From positions 310,001-374,000 of the forward strand of contig NZ_JAAVUZ010000002.1 of assembly GCF_018449675.1 (NCBI RefSeq): 64,000 nucleotides of DNA, read 5' to 3'. Under the pieces are notes generated by a model. That model ran no database searches. It saw only the letters and a program-made list of their open reading frames with translations, and had not been told where the DNA came from. The stretch is from Glaciihabitans sp. dw_435. GTDB lineage: Bacteria; Actinomycetota; Actinomycetes; Actinomycetales; Microbacteriaceae. Within the stretch, counting starts at the first letter, position 1. The number at the start of each line of letters is the position of its first letter. Positions 9,659 through 17,733 of this stretch are shown here, in pieces. Both the position numbers and the translations under genes were made by a program.

Positions 9659-11077
9659 ATGTCTTCAGCAGCAGCGCCAGCCGCGACCACCAATACCCGT
9701 GGGCGGGTGATCATCGCCAGCCTTATCGGTACGTCCATCGAGTTCTACGACTTCTACGCGTACGCGACGGCAGCGGTTCTCGTCTTCCCGTCCCTGTTCT
9801 TCCCGAGCCAGAACGCCGCCAGCGCGCTGCTCAGCTCGTTCGCCGTGTTCGGCGCGGCATTCGTCGCCCGTCCGATTGGGTCGATCATCTTCGGGCACTT
9901 TGGTGACCGGATCGGCCGCAAGGGCACGCTCGTGGCATCCCTTCTCACGATGGGAATCGCGACCGTCCTCATCGGCGCACTGCCCACCGCACTGACCCCG
10001 GGATGGCAGGTTCTCGCTCCGACCCTGCTCGTGATTCTGCGTTTCTGCCAGGGCCTCGGCCTCGGCGGCGAGTGGAGCGGCGCCGCGCTGCTCGCGACCG
10101 AGAACGCACCCAAGGGAAAGCGCGCCATCTACGGCACCTTCCCGCAGCTGGGTGCACCGATCGGCTTCATCATCGCGAACGTGCTGTTCCTCGTGCTCAA
10201 CCTCACGCTGTCCCCCGAGGCGTTTATCGCGTGGGGCTGGCGTATCCCGTTCCTGGTGAGTGCCGTCCTCGTCATCGTCGGACTGTACGTGCGTCTCAAG
10301 CTCGTCGAGACCCCCGCATTCCAGAAGGTCGTCGACAGCGGCGAGGTCGCCAAGCTGCCCCTCGCCCGTGTCTTCAAGATCAGCTGGCGTGAGCTCATCC
10401 TCGGAACGTTCATCATGCTTGCCACCTACGTGCTCTTCTACCTGATGACCACGTTCACGCTGACCTTCGGCACCACTGCTGCCTCGCTGGAGGCGGCCAA
10501 GGCTGCCGCCATCGCCAAGGGCGCGCCCCTCACGGACGCGGCAGCCGCGGCGTTCGTTCCCGGACTCGGCTACACCCGCAACGACTTCCTCATCATGCTG
10601 ATCATCGGCGTCGTGTTCTTCGGTATCTTCACGCTGGTCTCCGGACCGCTCGCCGAGAAGTACGGCCGTCGCAAGATGCTCACCTGGGTCACCGTCGGCA
10701 TCATCATCTTCGGTCTGCTCTTCGTGCCGCTGTTCGGCGCCGGCCAGGTTGGTGTGATGGCGCTGCTCATCATCGGCTTCACGCTCATGGGTCTCACCTT
10801 CGGGCCGATGGGCGCGCAACTGCCTGAGCTCTTCCCGACCAACGTGCGGTACACCGGATCGGCCATCAGCTACAACGTGTCCAGCATCCTCGGTGCCGCC
10901 GTCGCCCCGTTCATCGCCGTTGCCCTGTGGCAGGCCGCGGACGGAAGCACCTGGCTCGTCGGCCTCTACCTCAGCGTCATGGCTGTCCTTACGCTGATCG
11001 CGCTGCGCATCAGCAAGGAGACGAAGAACGTCGACTACGAGACCAACACGTCGGTGCCGGTCGAGGCGCTGCTCTAA
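9659..11077 (+). CDS. MFS transporter, metabolite:H+ symporter (MHS) type
   Basis: A 472-residue membrane protein with about twelve transmembrane helices. The N-terminal 'ASLIGTSIEFYDFYAYATAA' and the loop 'FGHFGDRIGRKGTLVASLL' are hallmarks of the MHS subfamily (ShiA, ProP, KgtP relatives). These import organic acids or osmolytes with protons. The substrate is not evident. A longer opening in this frame exists from 9566, but the ATG at 9659 aligns with the family and follows CCGGAG. The position after the rib operon, beyond a terminator, does not imply a link with riboflavin. Confidence 0.88.
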   Translation: MSSAAAPAATTNTRGRVIIASLIGTSIEFYDFYAYATAAVLVFPSLFFPSQNAASALLSSFAVFGAAFVARPIGSIIFGHFGDRIGRKGTLVASLLTMGIATVLIGALPTALTPGWQVLAPTLLVILRFCQGLGLGGEWSGAALLATENAPKGKRAIYGTFPQLGAPIGFIIANVLFLVLNLTLSPEAFIAWGWRIPFLVSAVLVIVGLYVRLKLVETPAFQKVVDSGEVAKLPLARVFKISWRELILGTFIMLATYVLFYLMTTFTLTFGTTAASLEAAKAAAIAKGAPLTDAAAAAFVPGLGYTRNDFLIMLIIGVVFFGIFTLVSGPLAEKYGRRKMLTWVTVGIIIFGLLFVPLFGAGQVGVMALLIIGFTLMGLTFGPMGAQLPELFPTNVRYTGSAISYNVSSILGAAVAPFIAVALWQAADGSTWLVGLYLSVMAVLTLIALRISKETKNVDYETNTSVPVEALL

Positions 11078-11141
11078 CCTGCTCTATCGGCGGACCGCTC
11101 CGGTTCGCCCGCGTCACAGCACCTGCACCACAGCACCGCCG

Positions 11142-11171
11142 AACGGCCCGGGCACACCGCCCGGGCCGTTT
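11142..11171 (+). terminator. Perfect GC hairpin after the MHS transporter gene
   Basis: AACGGCCCGGGC (11142-11153) pairs perfectly with GCCCGGGCCGTT (11159-11170) around loop ACACC, followed by TTCGC. It lies 65 bases after the transporter stop and is the best terminator candidate there. The right arm is part of a 32-bp tandem repeat. Confidence 0.65.
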
Positions 11172-11217
11172 CGCTGTTCCCGGGCACACCGCCCGGGCCG
11201 TTTCGCTGTCCCCGGGC
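11147..11217. repeat. 32-bp tandem repeat, 2.2 copies
   Basis: A 32-bp unit starting CCCGGGCACACCGCCC is present at 11147-11178 and 11179-11210, differing only in the last base, with a 7-base third start at 11211-11217. Each copy carries the GGGCCGTTTCGCTG stretch, so the terminator's stem can re-form with the second copy. Confidence 0.85.
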
Positions 11218-11778
11218 GTCCCGCGCCGGGCGGCAGCGCCGTGCCGCCGCACTCACGCCGCCCCGACCACCACGGTTGTACCAGCGCCTACGCGCCGAGC
11301 CATCGCCGTCGTGCGAGTGCACTCACGCCAAGCCATTTCGCCAGATGCGGAGATCCCGGCTTTTTGACTCTTCGTGAGGACTCAGGGGCGCTGTGTCGCC
11401 GCCAATTCCTCATCTAGAGAAGTGTCAAGAGTCGCAGGCGACGCGACTGGGGCACTGCGACGAGGCAAGGGGGCTTAGGCGAGGTAGCCAGCGACGCATG
11501 CGAGGTGGCCAGGGACGCAAGCGAGGTGGCTTGGGGCGCTGGCGGAGGCATCCGTCCGTCCGCCTCGGGTGCCGAATTTCACTGAGGGAGGAGATTCGGT
11601 TAGATCAGGCGGGGTGAAACGTCTCAGGAGCGCGATTTCCTCCGCGGTCAAAACGGAAACGCGGTCGCACGAACGAGGTGCGGCCCGCGGTCGGTCGGGC
11701 GCGCTCAGACTGCGGTCGGGCGGGGCGCCTTCAGCTCAGTCAGGCGGGACGGGCTCAGCCCGCGGTCAGCCGGCGCGC
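11218..11778. other. Gene-free region with a dispersed short repeat
   Basis: No frame here looks like a real protein; the products are Arg/Gly-rich and unlike any family I know. It holds one copy of a TTTCGCCAGATG-type motif (11336-11347) that recurs three times near 21.85-21.93 kb. It also has a related CCTCATCTAGAG stretch (11408-11419) and GA-rich degenerate repeats of GCGAGGTGGCC/GCGAGGTAGCC type (11478-11530). It also contains GGTCGGGCGGG-like repeats around 11690-11780. Confidence 0.6.
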
Positions 11779-12198
11779 TCAGCTCACGAGAAACTTGCCC
11801 GGCCGCACCATCGCCCTCTCGTCGGGGGCGGCGAATCCGAACTGCTCGTACAGGCCGTGGGCGTCTCCGGTGAAGAGCACCCAGCGGAACTTCGCGCCCG
11901 GGCCCTCCTCGATCATCGCGGAGACAATGCGCTTGCCGAGGCCGTGACCACGGTGCGCGGGCAGAACGAACACGTCGGCGAGGTAGGCGTCGGTCACCCC
12001 ATCCGAGACCGCGCGCGCGAAGCCGACCTGTGCGCCGGTCGCGTCGTCGTAGACACCGATGACGCGCCACGCCGCCGCGATCTGATCACGCACGTTCTCG
12101 CGCGTACGCCATCGACTCCAGTACGCCTCGGTGGACAGAAACTGCCACACCGCCTCGAAGTCGATGCGGGTCGGGTCGGCGTCAGTCGAGTAGCTCAC
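11779..12198 (-). CDS. GNAT family N-acetyltransferase
   Basis: A compact GNAT protein of 139 residues. Motif A is 'VFVLPAHRGHGLGKRIVSAM' (acetyl-CoA pyrophosphate loop), followed by 'WVLFTGDAHGLYEQFGFAAP'. The N-terminus 'YSTDADPTRIDFEAVWQFLS' matches a common small acetyltransferase group that usually begins here. I therefore prefer the GTG at 12198, about seven bases after a TACAAG -10-like box, over an in-frame ATG at 12228. Substrate unknown. It is divergent from the ribokinase gene, sharing an intergenic region of about 70 bp. Confidence 0.82.
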   Translation of the reverse strand: MSYSTDADPTRIDFEAVWQFLSTEAYWSRWRTRENVRDQIAAAWRVIGVYDDATGAQVGFARAVSDGVTDAYLADVFVLPAHRGHGLGKRIVSAMIEEGPGAKFRWVLFTGDAHGLYEQFGFAAPDERAMVRPGKFLVS

Positions 12199-12210
12199 AC
12201 CCCATTCTTG

Positions 12211-12216
12211 TACGCT
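12211..12216 (+). promoter_or_regulatory. Possible -10 box for rbsK
   Basis: TACGCT on the + strand fits TANNNT and would start transcription near 12223, leaving a 43-base leader with the AAGGAG ribosome binding site at 12251. No clear -35. Confidence 0.3.
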
Positions 12217-12265
12217 GGCGATGCCCATCCGCACCCGCACCCGAAGCACCAAGGAGCACGCCGCC

Positions 12266-13147
12266 GTGACCACACCCCTCATCGTTCTCGGCTCCGCCAA
12301 TCGCGACTTCACGGTGGTGGTTGATCGTCACCCGGTGCCCGGCGAAACGGTGCTCGGCGGCGACATCCTCAGCGGAACCGGCGGCAAGGGGGCGAACCAG
12401 GCTGTCTCCGCCGCGCGCTCCGGCGTCACCCCGGTCTTCGTGTCCGCCGTCGGCGACGACTCGACCGGGCACGACCTCCTCGCCGAGCTCACCGCCGCGG
12501 GCGTCGACGTCACGCATGTTCAGCAGCGGGCGGATGCCCCGACCGGCGTAGCCCTAATCACCGTCGCCGCGGACGGAGAGAACACCATCGTCGTCGCGGC
12601 GGGCGCCAATGGGCGGTTGGAAGCGGATGCCACGTCCGCCCTGGTGTCCTCGCTCGTTGAGCCCGGCACCATCGTGCTGGCGCAGCTCGAGATCCCGCTC
12701 GACGTGGTGACGGCGTCGGCAACTGCCGCCTCGGAGCGGGGAGCGCGCATCGTGCTGAACCTCTCCCCATCACAGCCCTTGCCCACCGAACTCCTCGCCC
12801 TGTGCGACCCGCTCGTGGTCAACGAGTCCGAGGCAGCAGCCCTCGTCGGGCACGCCGTCGACTCGAAGGACGCGGCTGTCGACGCAGCGCGCGAACTCTC
12901 GGCGGGCAGCCGCTCGGTGGTCATCACCCTCGGCGGGGATGGCGTGGTCCTCGCCGACGATCTGGGATTGGTCCATCGGCCGGCACAGAAAGTCACCGTC
13001 GTCGACACCACCGGCGCGGGCGACGCGTTCGTCGGAGCCCTCGCCGCGGCCCTTGCGCTGGGCAGCGATCTGTCCGACGCCGTCGACGCCGGAGTGGCGG
13101 CCGGTGCCCTCGCGGTGCAGCACCTCGGGGCCCAGCCGCCGGCCTAG
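12266..13147 (+). CDS. rbsK: Ribokinase-family (PfkB) sugar kinase, probable ribokinase
   Basis: A 293-residue PfkB-fold kinase. The N-terminal 'VLGSANRDFTV' and 'GGKGANQAVSAAR' are the ribokinase substrate signature, and the C-terminal 'DTTGAGDAFVGALAAAL' holds the catalytic Asp and anion hole. It likely makes ribose 5-phosphate from ribose. The GTG at 12266 is chosen because AAGGAG sits nine bases upstream and the protein then begins at the family's usual point. No ribose transporter genes are next to it; the nucleoside-type ABC system lies about 1.9 kb further on, beyond the SDR/TetR pair. Confidence 0.88.
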   Translation: MTTPLIVLGSANRDFTVVVDRHPVPGETVLGGDILSGTGGKGANQAVSAARSGVTPVFVSAVGDDSTGHDLLAELTAAGVDVTHVQQRADAPTGVALITVAADGENTIVVAAGANGRLEADATSALVSSLVEPGTIVLAQLEIPLDVVTASATAASERGARIVLNLSPSQPLPTELLALCDPLVVNESEAAALVGHAVDSKDAAVDAARELSAGSRSVVITLGGDGVVLADDLGLVHRPAQKVTVVDTTGAGDAFVGALAAALALGSDLSDAVDAGVAAGALAVQHLGAQPPA

Positions 13148-13156
13148 CAATCCCGG

Positions 13157-14050
13157 TTATTCGAAGAAGTGACCGTGCTCGAGATCATCGAGCAACCCCG
13201 GATGCGAGGGCGTCCAACCCACCAGCTCCTGTGTCGCAGCGCTTGAGGCCGGCGCATCGGCACCGATGAACGCGCCCATCCAAGCGAAATGCTCCCCCGC
13301 CTCGGACGCCGGAAGCGACACCACCGGCACATCGAGGTGGCGGCCGATGACCTCGGCCACATCACGCAACCGCACGCCCTCCTCCCCCACACCGTGCAGG
13401 ATGGAGCCGGCGGGAGCCTTCTCGAGGGCCAGCACGAAGAGGTGCGCAGCATCGAGAACGTGCACCGCCGGCCAGCGGTTGGCCCCATCGCCGATGTACG
13501 CGGCAACACCCTTCGCCTTCGCGGTGTCGACAATGAGGCCCATGAACCCCTCCTTGTCCCTGTTGTGCACCGACGGCGCCAGTCGCACGATGGACGACCG
13601 AACACCGCTCCCGGCGAGCGCGAGCGTTGCCTGCGCACCGGCGATCCGCGGCGCATCGGCCGGCGTCAGGTTCGCGCCATCCGTCTCCAGCGCGAGCCGT
13701 CCGGGATTCAGCCCCAACACTCCCGACGCGATCACCAACGGACGGTCGGTCCCGGCCAGCGCCGACCCCATCGCCTCGATGGCGAGTCTGTCCGTCTCGC
13801 CGGCGGTGAGGTACTGCGAGAAGTCGTGGTTGTAGGCGAGGTGGATGACTCCGTCCGAGGTATCCGCCCCCGCCCGCAGCCCCTCGAGGTCGTCGAGAGA
13901 ACCGCGAAGCACCTGCGCACCCGACGCGGTGATGGCGGCAGCGGACGCGTCCGAGCGGGCAAGCCCGGTGACCTCGTGACCCGCGGCGAGAAGCTCCGCG
14001 ACAACCGCGGAACCGATGAAACCGGACGCACCGGTGACAAAAACACGCAT
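13157..14050 (-). CDS. NAD(P)-dependent epimerase/dehydratase-type SDR
   Basis: A 297-residue atypical/extended short-chain dehydrogenase. The Rossmann start 'MRVFVTGASGFIGSAVVAELL' binds NAD(P), and 'VIHLAYNHDF' and 'VIASGVLGLN' are equivalents of the NAAG and Ser/Tyr regions. The usual YxxxK is not clearly present, as in many atypical family members. The start ATG at 14050 has GGAGGAAATTCC just upstream, which rules out the longer opening to 14125. It is divergent from a TetR gene across duplicated operator-like sites, so it is the likely regulated target. Confidence 0.85.
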   Translation of the reverse strand: MRVFVTGASGFIGSAVVAELLAAGHEVTGLARSDASAAAITASGAQVLRGSLDDLEGLRAGADTSDGVIHLAYNHDFSQYLTAGETDRLAIEAMGSALAGTDRPLVIASGVLGLNPGRLALETDGANLTPADAPRIAGAQATLALAGSGVRSSIVRLAPSVHNRDKEGFMGLIVDTAKAKGVAAYIGDGANRWPAVHVLDAAHLFVLALEKAPAGSILHGVGEEGVRLRDVAEVIGRHLDVPVVSLPASEAGEHFAWMGAFIGADAPASSAATQELVGWTPSHPGLLDDLEHGHFFE

Positions 14051-14104
14051 GGAATTTCCTCCAGAAGAGCGACCGTGCCCGTCGCGGTGTGCGCCGAGCT
14101 GTGC

Positions 14105-14156
14105 AATGTCAGCCGCTGTCATCACACGCTAACACCAATGTCAGCCACTGTCATCA
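14105..14156. promoter_or_regulatory. Duplicated operator-like motif between SDR and TetR genes
   Basis: AATGTCAGCCGCTGTCATCA at 14105-14124 recurs at 14137-14156 with one changed base (CAC for CGC). The copies are spaced exactly 32 bp, about three DNA turns. Each copy contains TGTCA-N5-TGTCA. They lie upstream of both divergent genes and end two bases before the TAGACT box of the TetR gene. Confidence 0.7.
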
Positions 14157-14170
14157 TGTAGACTGACGAC

Positions 14171-14737
14171 ATGGGTCGATGGGAGCCGGGCGCGCTCGGA
14201 CGAATGCAGCAGGCTGCCTTCGAGCTCTACGCCGAGCGCGGCTTCGAGCAGACCACCGTCGCCGACATTGCCGAACGCGCGGGTCTCACCGAGCGCACCT
14301 TCTTCCGCCATTTCGCCGATAAGCGGGAGGTGTTGTTCTTCGGGTCCGAGTCGCTGGTCGACCTCTTCACCACGACGATCATCGATGCGCCCGCCGACGC
14401 GACTCCGCTGCAGGCCATCACCGCGGCCCTCGAAGCGGCAGGCCCGCTCTTCGACGAACGCCGCGCGGGCGCCGTGCTGCGCCAGTCCATCATCAGCGCG
14501 AACACCCCGCTGATGGAGCGCGAGCTCATGAAGATGGCGAAACTCACCACGGCGGTCGCCGCAGCCCTCCGCACGCGCGGCCTCGGCGAGCTGGCCGCGA
14601 GCGTCACCGCGGACCTCTGCGTCGGCATCTTCACGATCTCCTTCCAGCGCTGGATCCTCCCGTCGAACCCGCAGGCCTTCGGCGACCACGTACACCAGGC
14701 ACTCGCCGAGCTGGCCGCCATTACCGCCGCCCCCTGA
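14171..14737 (+). CDS. TetR/AcrR family transcriptional regulator
   Basis: A 188-residue one-domain-plus-HTH repressor. The N-terminal HTH spans about residues 10-55, with 'TTVADIAERAGLTERTFFRHFADKREVLF' containing the recognition helix and the conserved Phe/Tyr-Phe-His stretch. The C-terminal ligand domain is unassigned. TAGACT at 14159-14164 would start transcription about at the ATG, so the mRNA may be leaderless. The divergent SDR gene and the paired motifs between them suggest repression of both genes. Confidence 0.88.
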   Translation: MGRWEPGALGRMQQAAFELYAERGFEQTTVADIAERAGLTERTFFRHFADKREVLFFGSESLVDLFTTTIIDAPADATPLQAITAALEAAGPLFDERRAGAVLRQSIISANTPLMERELMKMAKLTTAVAAALRTRGLGELAASVTADLCVGIFTISFQRWILPSNPQAFGDHVHQALAELAAITAAP

Positions 14738-15037
14738 CGCACCGTCCCCACAAAAGACCGCGCGGTCTACCCCGGCGATCGTTGTGCGATCCTCCGAGAG
14801 TGTGAACGCACGGGGTCGCCCGGGTAACTGTGGGTACAGGCTTCGGTGAATCGACCTGAAACCTGCGCCCGGGTCATCCGAATCCTTGGAGCCAGCGACC
14901 AGAGCTATGCAACACGCGGCGTGTTTGACTTAGGTCATCGAATCGCGGGCTCCCACGCCCGCGTTCTGTCGCCCGCGGCGCACCCACATTCACACTGACC
15001 GTGAACCCTCGGCCAGATCCACAGCTAGGAGCTCTTC
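14738..15037. other. Intergenic region upstream of the purine uptake operon
   Basis: Three hundred bases without a credible gene. It holds a perfect 14-bp palindrome AGACCGCGCGGTCT (14755-14768) soon after the TetR stop. It also holds a seven-pair hairpin CGCGGGC/GCCCGCG (14944-14963) about 75 bases before the BMP gene, and a TTGACT (14925-14930) that could be a -35 without a matching -10. I recognise no purine riboswitch. AGGAGC before the ATG at 15038 is the ribosome binding site. Confidence 0.5.
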
Positions 15038-16075
15038 ATGAAGTTTCGACTACGACACGCGCTTGCGGTCGTCGGCATTGCGGCGGTCGTGTCACTGACC
15101 GCAGCCTGCTCGACGGCCGTCTCCACCGACTCGGCAACGAGCACCGGCACCGCGACGTCCGCCGCACGCACCCCGGTCAAGGACCTCAAGATCGCCATCG
15201 TGCTGTCCGGCCCCACGACCGACCACGACTTCAACCAGGTCGGGTACGAAGCCGCAGAGGCCGCGGGCAAGTCCGTCGGCGCCAAGGTTGCCTTCGCCGA
15301 GAACGTGAGCGACGCGAACGCGGAGCGCACCATTCGCAACTTCGCCTCCGAGGGCTACCAGCTGATCATCGCGCACAGCTTCTCGTTCGGTGACGCCACG
15401 CTGAAGGTTGCCAAGGAGTTCCCGGACACGGTGTTCATGGCCGGAACCGCCACCAGCAACGCCTCCAACGTCGGCACCTACGACAACCCCGACTACCAGG
15501 GTGCCTACCTCGCGGGCATGCTCGCCGCCGGCACCTCGACCGACGGAACCGTCGGCTGGGTCAGCGCCATCCAGACCCCGAACCTCCTCGCTAACCTCCA
15601 CGCGTACGAGGCCGGCGCCAAGGACATCAACGCCAAGGCCACCGTTCTCCACTCCTTCATCGGCAGCTTCTACGACCCGCCCAAGGCGAAGGAAGCGGCT
15701 CTCGCTCAGATCCAGAAGGGCGCACAGGTTCTCAGCGCCCAGACCGTCGGCACGATCGACGGCGCGATCGCCGGCAAGGCCTACGCCATCGGCGCCCTAA
15801 CGGACCAGAACTTCCTCGGCCCGCAGACGGTTCTCACCTCGGTCACCTGGGATGTCTCCCCGCTCTTCACCGATATCGCCAAGGCGGTTCAGGACGGCAG
15901 CTGGACGAACAAGAACTACAGCTACGGCATCAAGGAGGGCTCCATCGGCCTCGCGGACTTCCACGGTCTCGAGTCCAAGGTTCCCGCCGACGTGATGAAG
16001 ACGGTCCTCGAGCGCGAAGCGCAGATCAAGGACGGCAGCTTCACGGTGCCGTACGACGTCTCCACCGTCGACTAA
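15038..16075 (+). CDS. BMP-family nucleoside/purine-binding lipoprotein of an ABC transporter
   Basis: A 345-residue surface lipoprotein. Residues 1-24 form a lipoprotein signal peptide ending in lipobox 'LTAAC' (Cys near residue 25), then a Ser/Thr/Ala linker. The mature part has BMP/Med motifs: 'DHDFNQVGYEAAE', 'IIAHSFSFGDATLKVAKEFPDTVF', 'QGAYLAGMLAAG', 'VGWVSAIQTPNL'. BMP proteins (PnrA, NupN, BmpA) bind purine nucleosides. Downstream genes supply the ATPase, two permeases and a purine deaminase, which supports purine uptake. A strong hairpin separates it from the ATPase gene. Confidence 0.9.
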   Translation: MKFRLRHALAVVGIAAVVSLTAACSTAVSTDSATSTGTATSAARTPVKDLKIAIVLSGPTTDHDFNQVGYEAAEAAGKSVGAKVAFAENVSDANAERTIRNFASEGYQLIIAHSFSFGDATLKVAKEFPDTVFMAGTATSNASNVGTYDNPDYQGAYLAGMLAAGTSTDGTVGWVSAIQTPNLLANLHAYEAGAKDINAKATVLHSFIGSFYDPPKAKEAALAQIQKGAQVLSAQTVGTIDGAIAGKAYAIGALTDQNFLGPQTVLTSVTWDVSPLFTDIAKAVQDGSWTNKNYSYGIKEGSIGLADFHGLESKVPADVMKTVLEREAQIKDGSFTVPYDVSTVD

Positions 16076-16084
16076 TCGGCTCGG

Positions 16085-16130
16085 CCCGCGTCATCCGCTG
16101 TCCCGAATGTGGGAGAGCGGATGACGCGGG
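16085..16130 (+). terminator. Perfect 15-bp hairpin between binding-protein and ATPase genes
   Basis: Arms 16085-16099 and 16116-16130 are perfectly complementary (CCCGCGTCATCCGCT). The 16-base loop holds a further four-base-pair TCCC/GGGA stem. No U tract follows. It resembles the intercistronic stem-loops that protect or partly terminate the message after highly expressed binding-protein genes. Confidence 0.7.
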
Positions 16131-16179
16131 GCACACTCACCTCCCTGCACCACCCGCTCCCGAACCGAAGGACGACGCG

Positions 16180-17733
16180 TTGACACTCTCATCCACGCAG
16201 AACGCTGCGGCCGAACCGATCCTGCGCGTGCAGGACAGCACTGTGCGCTTCGGGAGCGTCGTCGCCAACGATCGTGTGTCGTTCGACCTGAAGCCGGGCG
16301 AGATTCACGCCCTGCTCGGCGAGAACGGCGCGGGCAAGACCACGCTGATGCGCGTACTCGCCGGCCTGTTGCAGCCCGACGAGGGCACGCTGTTCCTCTC
16401 GGGAACCCCCACCACCTTCCACTCGGTCGCGGACTCCTCCGCCGCGGGCATCGGCATGGTTCACCAGCACTTCATGCTCGTGAAGACCATGACGGTTGCT
16501 GAGAACGTGAGCCTCGGGCTGAAGTCCGCCGGCCGGTTCTTCCCCAATATCGCTCGCGTGGGTCGCGAGCTGCGCGCCCTCTCCGAGCAGCACGGACTCG
16601 CCCTCGACCCGAACGCGCGCGTCTCCGACCTGTCGATCGGTCAGCAGCAGCGCGTCGAGATCCTCAAGACGCTGTACCGCGGCGCGAATATTCTCATCCT
16701 CGATGAGCCCACCGCCGTGCTCACCCCCGGCGAGACCGATTCCCTGCTCGAGCTGTTGCGCTCGCTCACCGAACAGGGCACTTCCATCATCTTCATCTCG
16801 CACAAGCTCCGCGAGATCCGGGCGATCGCCGACCGTGTCACGGTCCTGCGCCACGGCAAGAGCATCAGCACATTCAGTCTCGATCAGACCGACGACGCGA
16901 CCCTCACGTCGGCAATGATCGGACGCGACACCGCCCCCGCCGTCTATAACGCAACCGCGACCGTGCGTCCCCGGCTCGAAGCAGTCCCCCGGCTCGAACT
17001 TCACGGCCTCAGCGTCACCGACCGGCGCGGACACACCACCCTCGACTCGATCAGCTTCTCCGTGCAGCCCGGCGAAATCTTCGGCATCGCCGGCGTCGAT
17101 GGCAACGGACAGAGCGAGCTCGCCGATGTGCTCAGCGGCGTGCGCCGCGCGAGCGCGGGGTCGCTGGAACTGGACGGCACCGACATTTCCTCGCTCGGAG
17201 TCGCCGCCCGCATCACCAGCGGCATTGCCCACGTTCCGGAGGACCGCCAGAGCACCGGGCTGATCCTCGACCTCAGCATCGCCGACAACCTGGCGATGGA
17301 GACCGTCGGCATCGCTCCGCTCAGCAAGCGCGGCACCCTCGACCGCGCGGCCGTCCGCGAGAACGCGCTCCGGATCATCTCCGAGTTCGACATCCGCTGC
17401 AGCGGCCCCGACCAGGCGGTGCGCGAGCTTTCCGGTGGAAACCAGCAGAAGGTGCTCCTCGCCCGGGCAGTCACCAGGTCCCCGCGTGTGTTGATCGTCT
17501 CGCAGCCCACCCGCGGTGTGGACCTCGGCGCCGTCGAGAACATTCACCGCCAGATTCTTGAGCTTGCGGCAAGCGGATGCGCCGTGGTGCTGATTTCTAC
17601 CGAGCTCGACGAAGTACTTGCCCTCGCCAGCCGTGTCGCCGTGATCTACTCCGGCGCGCTCCTGGCCACCTACGACCGCGCCGACGTTGACCTCGGCACC
17701 ATCGGAATGAATATGGCGGGACAGGCCGCATGA
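16180..17733 (+). CDS. ABC transporter ATPase with two nucleotide-binding domains (RbsA/NupO type)
   Basis: A 517-residue cytoplasmic ATPase with tandem ATP-binding domains. Domain 1 has Walker A 'GENGAGKTT' (near residue 47), signature 'LSIGQQQRVEILK' and Walker B 'ILILDEPTAVLTP'. Domain 2 has a degenerate Walker A 'GVDGNGQSELADVLSG', signature 'LSGGNQQKVLLARAV' and 'VLIVSQPTRGVDLGA', where the usual catalytic Glu position is Gln. This asymmetry is normal for sugar/nucleoside carbohydrate-uptake family 2 importers. Translation begins at TTG (16180), with GAAGGA eight bases upstream. It overlaps the next gene by ATGA. Confidence 0.93.
   Translation: MTLSSTQNAAAEPILRVQDSTVRFGSVVANDRVSFDLKPGEIHALLGENGAGKTTLMRVLAGLLQPDEGTLFLSGTPTTFHSVADSSAAGIGMVHQHFMLVKTMTVAENVSLGLKSAGRFFPNIARVGRELRALSEQHGLALDPNARVSDLSIGQQQRVEILKTLYRGANILILDEPTAVLTPGETDSLLELLRSLTEQGTSIIFISHKLREIRAIADRVTVLRHGKSISTFSLDQTDDATLTSAMIGRDTAPAVYNATATVRPRLEAVPRLELHGLSVTDRRGHTTLDSISFSVQPGEIFGIAGVDGNGQSELADVLSGVRRASAGSLELDGTDISSLGVAARITSGIAHVPEDRQSTGLILDLSIADNLAMETVGIAPLSKRGTLDRAAVRENALRIISEFDIRCSGPDQAVRELSGGNQQKVLLARAVTRSPRVLIVSQPTRGVDLGAVENIHRQILELAASGCAVVLISTELDEVLALASRVAVIYSGALLATYDRADVDLGTIGMNMAGQAA

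Noticed and set aside
14770-15037. Purine riboswitch before the BMP-family gene
   Set aside because: None of the conserved purine-aptamer loop sequences is present; only a simple hairpin at 14944-14963.
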